Positions 14,858 through 24,982 of a stretch of DNA of 42,849 nt are shown in pieces. The stretch lies in NCBI RefSeq assembly GCF_964222135.1, contig NZ_CAXQBR010000043.1, positions 1-42,849 of the forward strand. Direction: 5' to 3'. The stretch comes from Euzebya sp. (lineage in GTDB: Bacteria; Actinomycetota; Nitriliruptoria; Euzebyales; Euzebyaceae). Under the pieces are notes generated by a model. That model saw only the letters and a program-made list of their open reading frames with translations. It did not search any database and had not been told where the DNA came from. The first letter of the stretch is position 1. Every line of letters starts with the position of its first letter. The position numbers were made by a program, and so were the translations under genes.

Positions 14858-16182
14858 GCCCCCGCGCGGGTCGACCGGCTCCGCGTCACCCACAACCCGG
14901 CCGCGCCCACGCCGGCGACGCTGCCGGCGAGCGCCATCGCCACCGGGACGCCGGCCGCGTCGGCGACCACGCCGTCGAGCCCCGCCGCGACCGGGCGGAC
15001 GCCGAGGAACGCCACGCTCCACAGCGCCATCACGCGTCCCCGGACCCGGTCGTCGACGTGGAGCTGCAAGGCGGTGTTCAACTGCGAGACGGCCTGGATG
15101 AACCCGGCGCCGGCCACCGCCATGGCGACGAGCAGCAGCGGGACGGTCGGGGCGGCCCCGCCGGCGGCCATGCCCGCCCCGACGCCGACCAGGCCGAGGA
15201 TGGCGGTCGGGCGGCTGCCGATCGCCTCGCGCAGCCGCTTGTTGAACACCGCGCTCAGCGTGGCGCCGCCCCCGAACGCCGAGCCGATCGCGCCGACCAG
15301 CCAGTCGCCCTCGCCCAGCCGCGCGGCGAGGGCCGGCGCGAGCGTGTTGACCGGGTCCGAGGCGAACCCGACCGCCACCGTCCCGAGGAGGACCGTCAGC
15401 ACGACCCGGTCCTGCCGCGCCAGCCGGAGGCCCGCCAGGGCGGAGGCGTCCTGGTCGCCACCGGCCCGGCCACCCGAGCCCTGGTCGTCGGCGGGCGCGG
15501 CGGGTGGCGGCACGCGCCCGAGCACCACCAGCACGGCGGTGAAGATCGCGAAGCTGAGGGCGTTCACGCCGAAGGACCACCCGGCGCCGACCCCCGCCAC
15601 CAGGGCACCGGCGGCCGCCGGCCCGATCGCGCGGGCGAGGTTGAAGGTCACCGAGTTCAGCGCGATCGCCTGCGGCAGGTCGACGCTCGGGACCAGGGAG
15701 GGCACGTAGGCCTGGATCGTCGGCACCGACACCGCGTAGCCGATCCCGATCACCGCCGTCGCCGCCACCACCGGCCACACCCCGCCCGCCCGATCGAGGC
15801 CGACGGTGAGCGCCACCACCGCCAACCCGACGGCCCCGACGAGCCCGATCACCTGCCCGCCGAGCAGCAGCCGGCGACGGTCGACCCGGTCGCCCAGGCT
15901 GCCGGCGTAGGGTGCCAGCACGAGCATGAACACGAACTGCAGACCTCCGACGACCCCCACCAGGGTGTTCGACCCGGTCAGCTCGAACACCACGATCCCC
16001 GCGGCCACGTTGTGGAACCAGTTGCCGGTGTTCGACAGCCACTGGCCGACGACGTAGGAGCCGAAGCGACGATCTCGGACGAGCGCCCCGGACCCCCGGG
16101 CCGTGGCGGCGGGGGCGGGATCGGTCGCCGGGGCGGGGGAGGGGTCGGCAGGAGCGGGGTCTGCGGTCGGCACGACGCCCAC
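14854..16182 (-). CDS. MFS transporter (EntS/DHA3-type exporter)
   Basis: This 442-residue membrane protein has about 12 hydrophobic helices after a Pro/Ala-rich cytoplasmic N-terminus. The signature GSLGDRVDRRRLLL between helices 2 and 3 and the N-terminal FGSYVVGQWLSNTGNWFHNVA place it in the MFS_3 group. That group includes enterobactin exporter EntS and several drug exporters. The substrate is unknown. It starts at GTG 16182 (or GTG 16173) after GGGGAGCGGGCAGGG. A 48-nt gap separates it from the stop of the upstream CWB2/hydrolase gene on the same strand, so the two may share a transcript. Stops of this gene and holA interlock. Confidence 0.88.
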   Translation of the reverse strand: MGVVPTADPAPADPSPAPATDPAPAATARGSGALVRDRRFGSYVVGQWLSNTGNWFHNVAAGIVVFELTGSNTLVGVVGGLQFVFMLVLAPYAGSLGDRVDRRRLLLGGQVIGLVGAVGLAVVALTVGLDRAGGVWPVVAATAVIGIGYAVSVPTIQAYVPSLVPSVDLPQAIALNSVTFNLARAIGPAAAGALVAGVGAGWSFGVNALSFAIFTAVLVVLGRVPPPAAPADDQGSGGRAGGDQDASALAGLRLARQDRVVLTVLLGTVAVGFASDPVNTLAPALAARLGEGDWLVGAIGSAFGGGATLSAVFNKRLREAIGSRPTAILGLVGVGAGMAAGGAAPTVPLLLVAMAVAGAGFIQAVSQLNTALQLHVDDRVRGRVMALWSVAFLGVRPVAAGLDGVVADAAGVPVAMALAGSVAGVGAAGLWVTRSRSTRAGA

Positions 16183-16230
16183 CCTGCCCGCTCCCCACGG
16201 GACCGACCCCGTCCCTCTCCCGCCACCACC

Positions 16231-17925
16231 TCAGGGGAGGGTGGCCAGCACCTCGCGGAAGACGAGCTCGAGGGTCTCGGTGGCGTAGGCGTGCGACGGG
16301 CTCGAGGTCGTGGTCACCGCCACGCTGACCACCGCGCCGGAGGCGTGCTCGAGGCGGACCGACTGGTGGTCGACCGACCCGGTGCCCGACCCCCAGCCGC
16401 CCTTGAACCGGACCACCCACCCCGGCAGGTCGAGGGTGCCGATGCCCCAGCGCTGCTCGGGGACGATCCGGGTCAGCAGGTCGAGGGCGTACGCGCGGTG
16501 CCGCTCCGGCAGAACGTCGGGCAGCGCCGCCATGAGCCGGACCTGGTCGCGGGCGGAGGTGCGGGTGTTGCCCCACGGCCGGGTGTAGGCGAAGTCCTGC
16601 ATGCCCACCTCGGCTGCCAGTCCGTCGAGCGGGCCGGATCCGAGCCGGTTCGCGATCGTCGTGGCGGGTGCGTTCTCCGAGCGGGTGATCATCGGCTCGA
16701 GCAGCCCGAGGTCGTCCGCGGTCAGGTCCCGCTCGGCGACCGCGGGCTGGCGCAGGTACGCGACCAGGAACATCACCTTGAGGGTGCTCGCCGCCGCGAC
16801 GGGGCGCTGGGGCTGGTGGCCGGCCTCGCTCCCGGCGGTGCCCCGGACCGCGATGCTGACGTGACCGGCGCGGGACCGCGCCGCGGCGATCGCGGGACCG
16901 AGGTCGGGCGCGGGCCACCGCAGGGTCGTGTCCACGCCCAGCAGGCGGGCGTCCTCGGCGGCGACCGCCGGTCCGGCCGCGAGCGCATCGACCCAGTCAG
17001 ACCCCGTGACCGCGTACGCGACCCGGCTGCCACCGGGACGCGCGTGGGCGTCGATCGCCGCGGCGGTCTCGAACCGGTCGTCGCCCGCGATCCGCTGCAC
17101 CTCGGCGCCGGTCAGCGCGGCCACGTGGTCCGCGACCGGAGCGGACACCGCGGCCGTCCCGCCCAGCACGACGACGCGGTCGGGCGCCAGGCGACGCAGC
17201 TCGTCGACGGTCGCCGTCGGCACGTCACCGCCGCGCGTCAACACGAGACCCGCGTCCTCCGCGTCCACGACCGGCATGGCCGCGAGGGCGTCGGCCCATC
17301 CCTCCCCGGACGCCACGACCACCGTCTCGGCCCCGTCGGGCAGGGTCGCAGCCGAGACGGCGGCGGCCGTCGCGTAGCGGTCCTCCCCGGCGATGCGCTC
17401 GGGCGCGACGCCGGTCAGGGCGCGGGCTCGGGCGACGACGTCGGGGCTGACCGCCGCGGACCCGCCGAGGACCACCACCCGGTCCGGCGCGAGCCGCTCG
17501 AGCTCCTCCGCCGTCGACGCGGGCACCGCGTCGCGGTCCACGAGCAGCAGCGCCGTGCCGGGCCGGGCCAGGAGCGGCCCGGCGGCGAGGGCGTCGGCGG
17601 GATCGCGGCTCGTCGCCAGCACGACGACCTCCGCTCCGTCGGGGTGGATCCGCTGCGACACCGCGATCGCCGTGGCGTGGCGATCTCCGCCGCCGAGCAC
17701 CTGGGGCTCCACCCCGGTCGCGGCGCGGATCCGCTCGAGGACCTGGGCGTGCATGACCCCAGGACCGCCGAGTGCGAGTGCCTCCTCGACCGCCTCCTGT
17801 CCGCGCGCAGGTGCCGGCACCAGCACCCCGGCGAGCAGCACGGCCACCACGACGGCCGCAGCGACGGTCACCACGTCGTGGTGGGTCGGCCTGTCCGGCC
17901 GAGGTGGTGGACGTCCCCCGTTCAC
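16231..17925 (-). CDS. CWB2-module protein fused to a serine beta-lactamase-like domain
   Basis: This 564-residue surface protein has a membrane or signal segment (VVTVAAAVVVAVLLAGVLVP), three CWB2 modules (about 70-320, with RIAGEDRYATAAAVS and RIAGDDRFETAAAID) and a class A-like serine hydrolase domain (about 335-560). The hydrolase has the Ser-x-x-Lys motif (STLK), an SEN triad (RSENAPATTI) and KGG (VRFKGGWGSGTG). Between SEN and KGG I see no omega-loop Glu as in true beta-lactamases; the segment reads RPWGNTRTSARDQVRL. It may therefore be a penicillin-binding or peptidase-like enzyme held on the wall, rather than a resistance enzyme. GTG 17925 is chosen by TAGGGT 7 nt upstream; GTG 17934 overlaps that hexamer. 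Confidence 0.85.
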   Translation of the reverse strand: MNGGRPPPRPDRPTHHDVVTVAAAVVVAVLLAGVLVPAPARGQEAVEEALALGGPGVMHAQVLERIRAATGVEPQVLGGGDRHATAIAVSQRIHPDGAEVVVLATSRDPADALAAGPLLARPGTALLLVDRDAVPASTAEELERLAPDRVVVLGGSAAVSPDVVARARALTGVAPERIAGEDRYATAAAVSAATLPDGAETVVVASGEGWADALAAMPVVDAEDAGLVLTRGGDVPTATVDELRRLAPDRVVVLGGTAAVSAPVADHVAALTGAEVQRIAGDDRFETAAAIDAHARPGGSRVAYAVTGSDWVDALAAGPAVAAEDARLLGVDTTLRWPAPDLGPAIAAARSRAGHVSIAVRGTAGSEAGHQPQRPVAAASTLKVMFLVAYLRQPAVAERDLTADDLGLLEPMITRSENAPATTIANRLGSGPLDGLAAEVGMQDFAYTRPWGNTRTSARDQVRLMAALPDVLPERHRAYALDLLTRIVPEQRWGIGTLDLPGWVVRFKGGWGSGTGSVDHQSVRLEHASGAVVSVAVTTTSSPSHAYATETLELVFREVLATLP

Positions 17926-17932
17926 CCCGCGC

Positions 17933-17938
17933 ACCCTA
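17933..17938 (-). promoter_or_regulatory. -10 element of the CWB2/hydrolase gene (leaderless)
   Basis: On the minus strand TAGGGT is followed by 7 nt and GTG 17925. It lies 12 bp downstream of the tesB stop, giving the gene its own promoter. Confidence 0.5.
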
Positions 17939-17949
17939 CCCGCAGGCGG

Positions 17950-18771
17950 TCAGATGACCCGGGCCAGTCCCTCCTGCGCGGTGGTCACCAGCAGTGTGCC
18001 CCGCTGGTCGTAGATGCGGCCCAGGCCCAGGCCCCGGGATCCGCCGGCGGCGGGCGACGTCGTCTCGTACAGCATCCACCGGGTGCTGTCCGGCATCGGC
18101 TGGTGGAACCACATCGCGTGGTCCAGCGACGCCATCATCAGGTCGGCGTCGCCGAACCACCGGCCGTGGCGCGTCAGGATGTTGCCGAGGAGGGTGTGGT
18201 CCGACGCGTAGGTGATGATCGCCGCGTGGACCAGCGGTCCGCCGTCGACCTCCCCGCTGGCCCTGAACCAGTAGCGCGTCGGCGCCTCGGGGTCCGCCGA
18301 CCGCGGGGCGATGCGGAAGTCGAGGGCGGTGATCTCGCCCATCCCGTCGGGGTCGGCCCCCACCTCGCTCACGAGCGTCGGGAGCCCCTCGGGGTCCGGG
18401 GGGTCCGGCGCCACCGGCTGGTGCCGCAGGCCGTCGGGTTCGATGACGTGGAAGGACGCCTCAAGCGTGAAGATGGCCGTGCCGCGCTGCCGGGCGCGGA
18501 CCCGCCGGGTCGTGAACGACCGGCCGTCCCGCAGGCGGTCCACGTCGTAGACGATCGGGATCCTCGGGTCCCCGGGCCGCATGAAGTAGGCGTGCAGCGA
18601 GTGGACGAACCGGTCGTCGGCCACGGTGCGGCCGGCCGCCACCAGGGCCTGCCCGGCGACCTGGCCGCCGTACACCCGGTCCCGCGCCGCGGTGGAGCAC
18701 TGCCCCCGGTAGAGGTCGACGTCGATCGTCTCGATGTCGAGCAGGCGCAGCAGGTCGGCGAGGTCGGTCAT
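17950..18771 (-). CDS. tesB: Acyl-CoA thioesterase II TesB
   Basis: This 273-residue double-hotdog enzyme hydrolyses acyl-CoA to free fatty acid and CoA in the cytoplasm. The family's catalytic residues are visible: Asp in YASDHTLL, Thr/Ser in MASLDHAMWFH, and Gln in VTTAQEGLARVI at the C-terminus. The N-terminal RVYGGQVAGQALVAA and SLHAYFMRPGD are diagnostic. Length fits the family. ATG 18771 is supported by TACGGT 8 nt upstream. It is the first of three minus-strand accessory genes between rpsT and holA, with no evident metabolic partner nearby. Confidence 0.93.
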   Translation of the reverse strand: MTDLADLLRLLDIETIDVDLYRGQCSTAARDRVYGGQVAGQALVAAGRTVADDRFVHSLHAYFMRPGDPRIPIVYDVDRLRDGRSFTTRRVRARQRGTAIFTLEASFHVIEPDGLRHQPVAPDPPDPEGLPTLVSEVGADPDGMGEITALDFRIAPRSADPEAPTRYWFRASGEVDGGPLVHAAIITYASDHTLLGNILTRHGRWFGDADLMMASLDHAMWFHQPMPDSTRWMLYETTSPAAGGSRGLGLGRIYDQRGTLLVTTAQEGLARVI

Positions 18772-18779
18772 CGCCGCGC

Positions 18780-18785
18780 ACCGTA
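18780..18785 (-). promoter_or_regulatory. -10 element of tesB (leaderless)
   Basis: On the minus strand TACGGT is followed by 8 nt and ATG 18771, with no Shine-Dalgarno. Confidence 0.55.
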
Positions 18786-18879
18786 CTGGACCACCCCGGG
18801 GCGGCGTCGCCCCACGCGCAGACGGCGGACGGCCACCCGCGGCGTGGCGGGGGGCCGTCCGGAGGCTGGCTGTGCGGCG

Positions 18880-19140
18880 CTACGCGGAGGGGATCCGCGC
18901 GGCCAGGCGCGACTTCTTGTTCGCAGCCTTGTTCTGGTGGATCACGCCGGCGGACGCGGCCTTGTCCAGGCGGCGGGCGACCTCGCGGTACGCCTCGCCG
19001 GCCGCGGCGGCGTCACCGGACTCGACGGTCGCCTCGAACCGCTTGATCGCGGTCTTGAGCGAGGTCCGCTTCGCCTTGTTGCGCTGGCGAGCGGCCTCGT
19101 TCTGGCGGTTGCGCTTGATCTGGCTCTTGATGTTGGCCAT
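18880..19140 (-). CDS. rpsT: 30S ribosomal protein S20
   Basis: This 86-residue basic protein opens [23 protein letters not shown] and has the helical hairpin of S20, including [18 protein letters not shown] at the C-terminus. It binds 16S rRNA helix 44 and the 5' domain early in 30S assembly. Unlike most genes here it has a real 5' leader of about 70 nt, with GAGGAAAG as a weak Shine-Dalgarno and a 10-bp palindrome CTCGTACGAG (19156-19165) overlapping it. S20 represses its own translation in E. coli, so the leader palindrome could be a control site. It is divergent from lepA, the usual arrangement. Confidence 0.97.
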   Translation of the reverse strand: MANIKSQIKRNRQNEAARQRNKAKRTSLKTAIKRFEATVESGDAAAAGEAYREVARRLDKAASAGVIHQNKAANKKSRLAARIPSA

Positions 19141-19218
19141 GGGTGGAGAGCTTTCCTCGTACGAGAGGGCGGGAGTGGGGGCGCGACAGGACCGCCGCTC
19201 ACTCGGCAGGGACCGATG

Positions 19219-19247
19219 AGGGTACCAGCGGCCCGCAGGCGTGTCAC
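19219..19247 (-). promoter_or_regulatory. rpsT promoter with -35 and -10
   Basis: On the minus strand GTGACA (19247-19242) and TACCCT (19224-19219) are separated by 17 nt. This is the best two-box sigma-A type promoter in the window and suits a highly expressed ribosomal gene. Confidence 0.6.
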
Positions 19248-19279
19248 CGCCCGACCGGCCCCGCCAGAGCGGCCGCGGC

Positions 19280-19285
19280 TACCCT
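19280..19285 (+). promoter_or_regulatory. -10 element of lepA (very short leader)
   Basis: TACCCT is followed by 10 nt and ATG 19296. An out-of-frame ATG at 19288 lies in between. No Shine-Dalgarno is seen. Confidence 0.45.
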
Positions 19286-19295
19286 CGATGGCCAC

Positions 19296-21101
<1,806 letters not shown>

Positions 21102-21105
21102 CGCG

Positions 21106-22236
21106 GTGGCCATGCCGGACGCCGCCGCGGGCCGGCGGGGGCAGGGCATCTACGTCCACATCCCCTTCTGCCTCCGCCGCTGCGACTACTGCGACTTCAC
21201 CACCTTCGCCGACCGGGACGAGGCGATCCCCGCCTACGTCACGGCGCTCCGCACCCACATCGAGCGGACGGCGGGGGAGTGGGCACCGTTCTCGTCGGTG
21301 TTCGTGGGGGGAGGGACCCCGACGTACCTCCCCGCTGACGACCTCGCCCGGATCCTGACCGCCCTCCGCCGGTCGTTCCCGTTCACCGAGGACGCGGAGT
21401 GGACCGTCGAGGCGAACCCGGAGACGGTGACCCGGGCGATGGCCGAGGCGCTCGCCGCCGCCGGCGTCACCCGCATCAGCCTGGGCGCGCAGTCCTTCGA
21501 CAGCCAGGTGCTGTCGACGCTGGGGCGCTGGCACGACCCCGAGTCGGTTCCGACCGCCGTCGGCCGGCTGCGTCAGGCCGGGATCGGTCAGCTCAGCCTG
21601 GACCTGATCTACGGGACGCCCGGTGAGACCGACGCGTCCTGGCAGCGATCCCTCGATGCGGTCATCGACCTCGGCGTCACCCACGTCTCCGCCTACGCGC
21701 TGACCGTGGAGCCGAACACGCCCTACGCGGCCAGGGTGCGCGCGACCCCGACCCTCGAGCCCGACGAGGACGTGCAGGCCGCCCGGATGGGGGCCGCCGA
21801 GCAGCGCCTGACGGCTGCCGGGCTGCGCCGCTACGAGGTCAGCAACTGGGCGGTCCCCGGCCGCGAGTCACACCACAACCTGATGTACTGGCGCGGGGGC
21901 GACTGGCTGGCGTTCGGGTCGGGCGCGCACGGGTCGTGGGGCGACCGGCGCTGGTGGCTGGTCCGCGACCCCGAGCGGTACGCCCGCCTGGTCGCCGGGG
22001 GAGTCGAGCCCCTCGGCGGCGAGGAGCACGTGGACGCCGGCGGACGCCGCCTGGAGCGGTTGATGATGGGCCTGCGGCTGGTCGAGGGCGTCGAGCGGGC
22101 GGACGTGGACCCCCTCGACGGGGACGCCCTCCGGCGGGTCGTGGACCGGGGACTGGTCACGGCCGACCAGCACCGGCTGGCACTCACCGCGGACGGCATG
22201 GCCCTGGCCGGCGCCGTGATCCGCGAGCTGGCCTGA
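21106..22236 (+). CDS. hemW: Radical SAM haem chaperone HemW
   Basis: This 376-residue protein resembles oxygen-independent coproporphyrinogen III oxidase but belongs to the HemW group, which transfers haem to respiratory proteins. The radical SAM cluster motif is CLRRCDYC (Cys22, Cys26, Cys29). FVGGGTPTYL and EANPETV are the SAM-binding loops, and YEVSNWAVPGRESHHNLMYWRG holds the HNxxYW motif of the family. The C-terminal HemN_C domain has MMGLRLVEGV. GTG 21106 lies 4 nt after the lepA stop. hrcA would normally be next; a sugar transport operon and a diguanylate cyclase gene separate them here. Confidence 0.93.
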   Translation: MAMPDAAAGRRGQGIYVHIPFCLRRCDYCDFTTFADRDEAIPAYVTALRTHIERTAGEWAPFSSVFVGGGTPTYLPADDLARILTALRRSFPFTEDAEWTVEANPETVTRAMAEALAAAGVTRISLGAQSFDSQVLSTLGRWHDPESVPTAVGRLRQAGIGQLSLDLIYGTPGETDASWQRSLDAVIDLGVTHVSAYALTVEPNTPYAARVRATPTLEPDEDVQAARMGAAEQRLTAAGLRRYEVSNWAVPGRESHHNLMYWRGGDWLAFGSGAHGSWGDRRWWLVRDPERYARLVAGGVEPLGGEEHVDAGGRRLERLMMGLRLVEGVERADVDPLDGDALRRVVDRGLVTADQHRLALTADGMALAGAVIRELA

Positions 22237-22269
22237 CACCTGCCCGACCCGCTGAATTCGTCCGAGCTC

Positions 22270-22299
22270 TTGCACGTAACCCGGTGTCAGGACTAGCGT
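22270..22299 (+). promoter_or_regulatory. Promoter of the ROK regulator gene (leaderless)
   Basis: TTGCAC (22270-22275) and TAGCGT (22294-22299) are separated by 18 nt. The hexamer ends 7 nt before GTG 22307, so transcription should begin at the start codon. Confidence 0.6.
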
Positions 22300-22306
22300 C
22301 CCGCCG

Positions 22307-23533
22307 GTGAGCCAGGGCCGAGGTGGAGCGCTGGGCGCGCTCCGGGCGCGCAACCGCGAGATGATCGTCGAGCGCTTGTCGCAGGGACCGACCACGCGCC
22401 CGGATCTGTCGCGCACGACCGGGCTGAGCAAGACGACGGTCTCGACCCTGGTCGCCGAGCTGATCGACGAGGGGCTCGTCGAGGAGCGCGCCGGCGCGCG
22501 ACCGGAGGGGAGCCGAGGGCGCGGCCGCCCCGCGGTCCAGCTGGGCCTGACCGCCGGGCACGGCTGGGTCGTCGGCGTCGACTTCGACCACGACCGGCTG
22601 CGGGTCGCCTACGCCGACCAGCAGGCCGCGACGTTCGAGGAGCAGATGCTCACCGACCTCGACATCGCGACCGCCGCGGACAGCGCGATCGACGCGGCCG
22701 CCGACATGGTGCTCGCGGTGCTCCGGCGCGCCGCCGACCGGGGCGTGCCGATCCGCGGCGTGGTCATGGGCATCCCGGGCCCACTCGACGTGATCAGCGG
22801 CACGATCGGCTCGGCGGTCATGCTGCCCGGCTGGCAGACCGCCGCACACGGAGAGCAGATGGCCGCGCGCATCGAGATGCCCGTCGCGGTGGAGAACGAC
22901 GCGAACCTGGCCGCCCTGGGGGAGCTGCAGTTCGGCGCGGGCCGAGGGGTGGGCGACTTCGTCTCGGTCAAGGTGGGCACCGGCATCGGCGCAGGGCTGG
23001 TGCTCGACGGCCGGCTCTACCGCGGGGCCCGCGGCACGGCCGGGGAGATCGGCCACGTCACCGTCGAGGACGGGGGGCGCGTGTGCCGCTGCGGGGGGCG
23101 CGGGTGCCTGGAGACGCTGGTCAGCGTGCCCCGGCTGGTCGCCGCCCTGCAGCCCGCGCACGCGCGGCCGCTCGGCCGCGACGACCTGGTCGCGCTCGCG
23201 ATCCAGGGCGACCCCGGCGCCACCCGCGTCCTGGCCGACGCGGGCCGCACGATCGGGCGGGTCCTGGTCGACCTGTGCACCAACCTCAACCCGGACGCGG
23301 TGATCGTGTGCGGTGACCTCGGTGATGCGCTCGAGCCCCTGGTCGACGGCGTCCGCGAGTCCGTCGACCGCTACGGCCAGCCCGGGATGTCCTCAGCCGT
23401 CGAGGTCCGCCGGGGGACGCTCGGCTCCCGCGCGGCGATCCTCGGCGCCCTCGTCCGAGCCCACGAGCTGTCGGGCCTCCCCGGTGCCGGACCGACGTGG
23501 GCACCCCACGATTTCGGACGTAAATCGGTATAA
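22307..23533 (+). CDS. ROK-family transcriptional regulator (XylR-like)
   Basis: This 408-residue protein has an N-terminal winged helix (about 15-75, with LSRTTGLSKTTVSTLVAELIDEGLVEE) and a C-terminal ROK sugar-kinase-like domain. The ROK domain has ENDANLAALGE and the sugar/zinc segment GEIGHVTV followed by CRCGGRGCLE, the usual zinc-binding motif GHx9CxCGxxGCxE. Such regulators repress sugar genes until the sugar binds. Its position just upstream of a xylose-type ABC transporter suggests it controls that operon, with xylose or a related sugar as inducer. Its last codons overlap an inverted repeat (23509-23527) that may be one of its operators. Confidence 0.9.
   Translation: MSQGRGGALGALRARNREMIVERLSQGPTTRPDLSRTTGLSKTTVSTLVAELIDEGLVEERAGARPEGSRGRGRPAVQLGLTAGHGWVVGVDFDHDRLRVAYADQQAATFEEQMLTDLDIATAADSAIDAAADMVLAVLRRAADRGVPIRGVVMGIPGPLDVISGTIGSAVMLPGWQTAAHGEQMAARIEMPVAVENDANLAALGELQFGAGRGVGDFVSVKVGTGIGAGLVLDGRLYRGARGTAGEIGHVTVEDGGRVCRCGGRGCLETLVSVPRLVAALQPAHARPLGRDDLVALAIQGDPGATRVLADAGRTIGRVLVDLCTNLNPDAVIVCGDLGDALEPLVDGVRESVDRYGQPGMSSAVEVRRGTLGSRAAILGALVRAHELSGLPGAGPTWAPHDFGRKSV
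23509..23527. promoter_or_regulatory. Candidate operator upstream of the sugar ABC operon
   Basis: CGATTT and AAATCG are inverted with a 7-nt spacer. They lie in an AT-rich stretch (23509-23545) that stands out strongly from the GC-rich surroundings. The stretch overlaps the end of the ROK gene and precedes the transporter promoter by about 55 nt. Binding by the ROK protein is inferred. Confidence 0.4.
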
Positions 23534-23582
23534 ACAAGACGACAATACCGGCCAGAACGGCCGAGGAATCGCCGAAATGCCC

Positions 23583-23612
23583 TTGACGTCAGCTGGTCCA
23601 CAGCGATACGAC
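23583..23612 (+). promoter_or_regulatory. Promoter of the sugar ABC operon
   Basis: TTGACG (23583-23588) and TACGAC (23607-23612) lie 18 nt apart. They give a 5' leader of about 125 nt before ATG 23745. The leader ends in a hairpin GTCGCC-N6-GGCGAC (23713-23730) directly against the Shine-Dalgarno AGGAG (23731-23735). Confidence 0.55.
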
Positions 23613-23744
23613 TCCCGTCGTAGGGCGGAGCCGATAGCCGTCCGGTCCTGGACCGCCGCGGACGTGGTGGGCGCGGAGTCGCACGACCCCGACCAGGGCT
23701 TCGGAGCCGATCGTCGCCGACGCAGGCGACAGGAGACACCTGCC

Positions 23745-24974
23745 ATGAGGAAGAACGTGCTGACGCGTCTCATCGTGCTGCTCGCAGCCCTGGCGCTCGC
23801 CGCCACGGCCTGTGCGAGCGACGACGGGGGGTCGGACGAGGAGACCGAGGCCGCGGGCGCCGCGGAGGACACGGCCGCCACCGAGGAGGAGCCGGCCGAG
23901 GAGGAGCCCGCCGCGACCGAGGAGGAGCCGGCGGAGGAGCCCGAGGACACCGAGGCGGCTGACGGCGGGGAGGCCAGCGGTGAGGGCCTGATCGCGGTCC
24001 TGCTGCCGGACAGCGCGTCGTCGTCGCGGTGGGAGTCCGACGACCGCCCGGCGTTCGAGGCCGCGTTCGAGGAGCTCGGGCTGTCCCCCGACGACTACCA
24101 GATCCAGAACGCCGAGGGTGACGCCGTCGCCCAGCAGCAGCAGGCCGAGCAGGCCATCACCAACGGCGCGAGCGTCATCGTGATGACCAACCTCGACTCC
24201 GGCAGCGGCGCCGCGATCCACCAGATGGCCCGCGACGCCGGCGTCGCCGTCATCGACTACGACCGCCTGACCCTCGACTCCACGGCCGACTACTACGTCA
24301 GCTTCGACAACGAGGCCGTCGGCCGCCTGCAGGGCGAGACGCTGGTCCAGTGCGTGGAGGACCAGGGCATCGAGAACCCGGCCGTCGCCGTGCTGAACGG
24401 CTCTCCGACGGACAACAACGCCACGCTGTTCAAGAACGGCTACGACGGCGTGATCAACCCGCTCTTCGACTCCGGTGACTGGACCGAGGTCGACGACCAG
24501 TCGGTCCCGGAGTGGGACAACCAGCAGGCGCTGCAGATCTTCGAGCAGATGTACACCGCCGCCGGTGGTGAGATCGACGCGGTCCTCGCGGCCAACGACG
24601 GTCTCGGCAACGCGGTCGTCCAGGTGCTGCTCACCAACGACGCCGCCGGCATCCCGGTCACCGGCCAGGACGCCACCGTCGAGGGCCTGCAGAACATCGT
24701 GCAGGGCTACCAGTGCATGACCGTCTACAAGGCCATCCCCCAGGAGGCCACCGCGGCCGCCGAGCTGGCCGTCGCCCTGCGCAACGGCGAGGAGGCCGAG
24801 ACCAACGCGAGCGTCGACTCCGGCGCCGGCGAGGTCCCCTCGGTCCTGCTCGAGCCGACCGCGGTCACCGCCGACAACATCATGGACACCGTCGTCGCCG
24901 ACGGCTTCCGCACCGTGGAGGAGATCTGCACCGGCCCGGTCGCCGAGACCGACTGGTGCACGGAGAACGCCTGA
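23745..24974 (+). CDS. xylF: Xylose-type sugar ABC transporter, substrate-binding lipoprotein
   Basis: This 409-residue lipoprotein has a signal peptide ending LAATAC, with lipid-modified Cys at about 23. A striking 45-residue Glu/Ala/Thr-rich acidic linker follows (about 25-75), then a Peripla_BP_4 sugar-binding domain. Features shared with XylF include VIVMTNLDSGSGAAI, VIDYDRLTLDSTADYYVSFDN, LAANDGLGNAV, PVTGQDATVEGLQNI and QCMTVYK. D-xylose is therefore the likeliest ligand, though other pentoses or hexoses are possible. AGGAG lies 9 nt before ATG. It is the first gene of a three-gene CUT2-type operon. The acidic linker may hold the domain away from the membrane and wall. Confidence 0.85.
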   Translation: MRKNVLTRLIVLLAALALAATACASDDGGSDEETEAAGAAEDTAATEEEPAEEEPAATEEEPAEEPEDTEAADGGEASGEGLIAVLLPDSASSSRWESDDRPAFEAAFEELGLSPDDYQIQNAEGDAVAQQQQAEQAITNGASVIVMTNLDSGSGAAIHQMARDAGVAVIDYDRLTLDSTADYYVSFDNEAVGRLQGETLVQCVEDQGIENPAVAVLNGSPTDNNATLFKNGYDGVINPLFDSGDWTEVDDQSVPEWDNQQALQIFEQMYTAAGGEIDAVLAANDGLGNAVVQVLLTNDAAGIPVTGQDATVEGLQNIVQGYQCMTVYKAIPQEATAAAELAVALRNGEEAETNASVDSGAGEVPSVLLEPTAVTADNIMDTVVADGFRTVEEICTGPVAETDWCTENA

Positions 24975-24982
24975 TCCCATCC

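Noticed and set aside
16231-17925. True class A beta-lactamase resistance gene
   Set aside because: The omega-loop Glu is not visible and the enzyme is fused to wall-binding modules.
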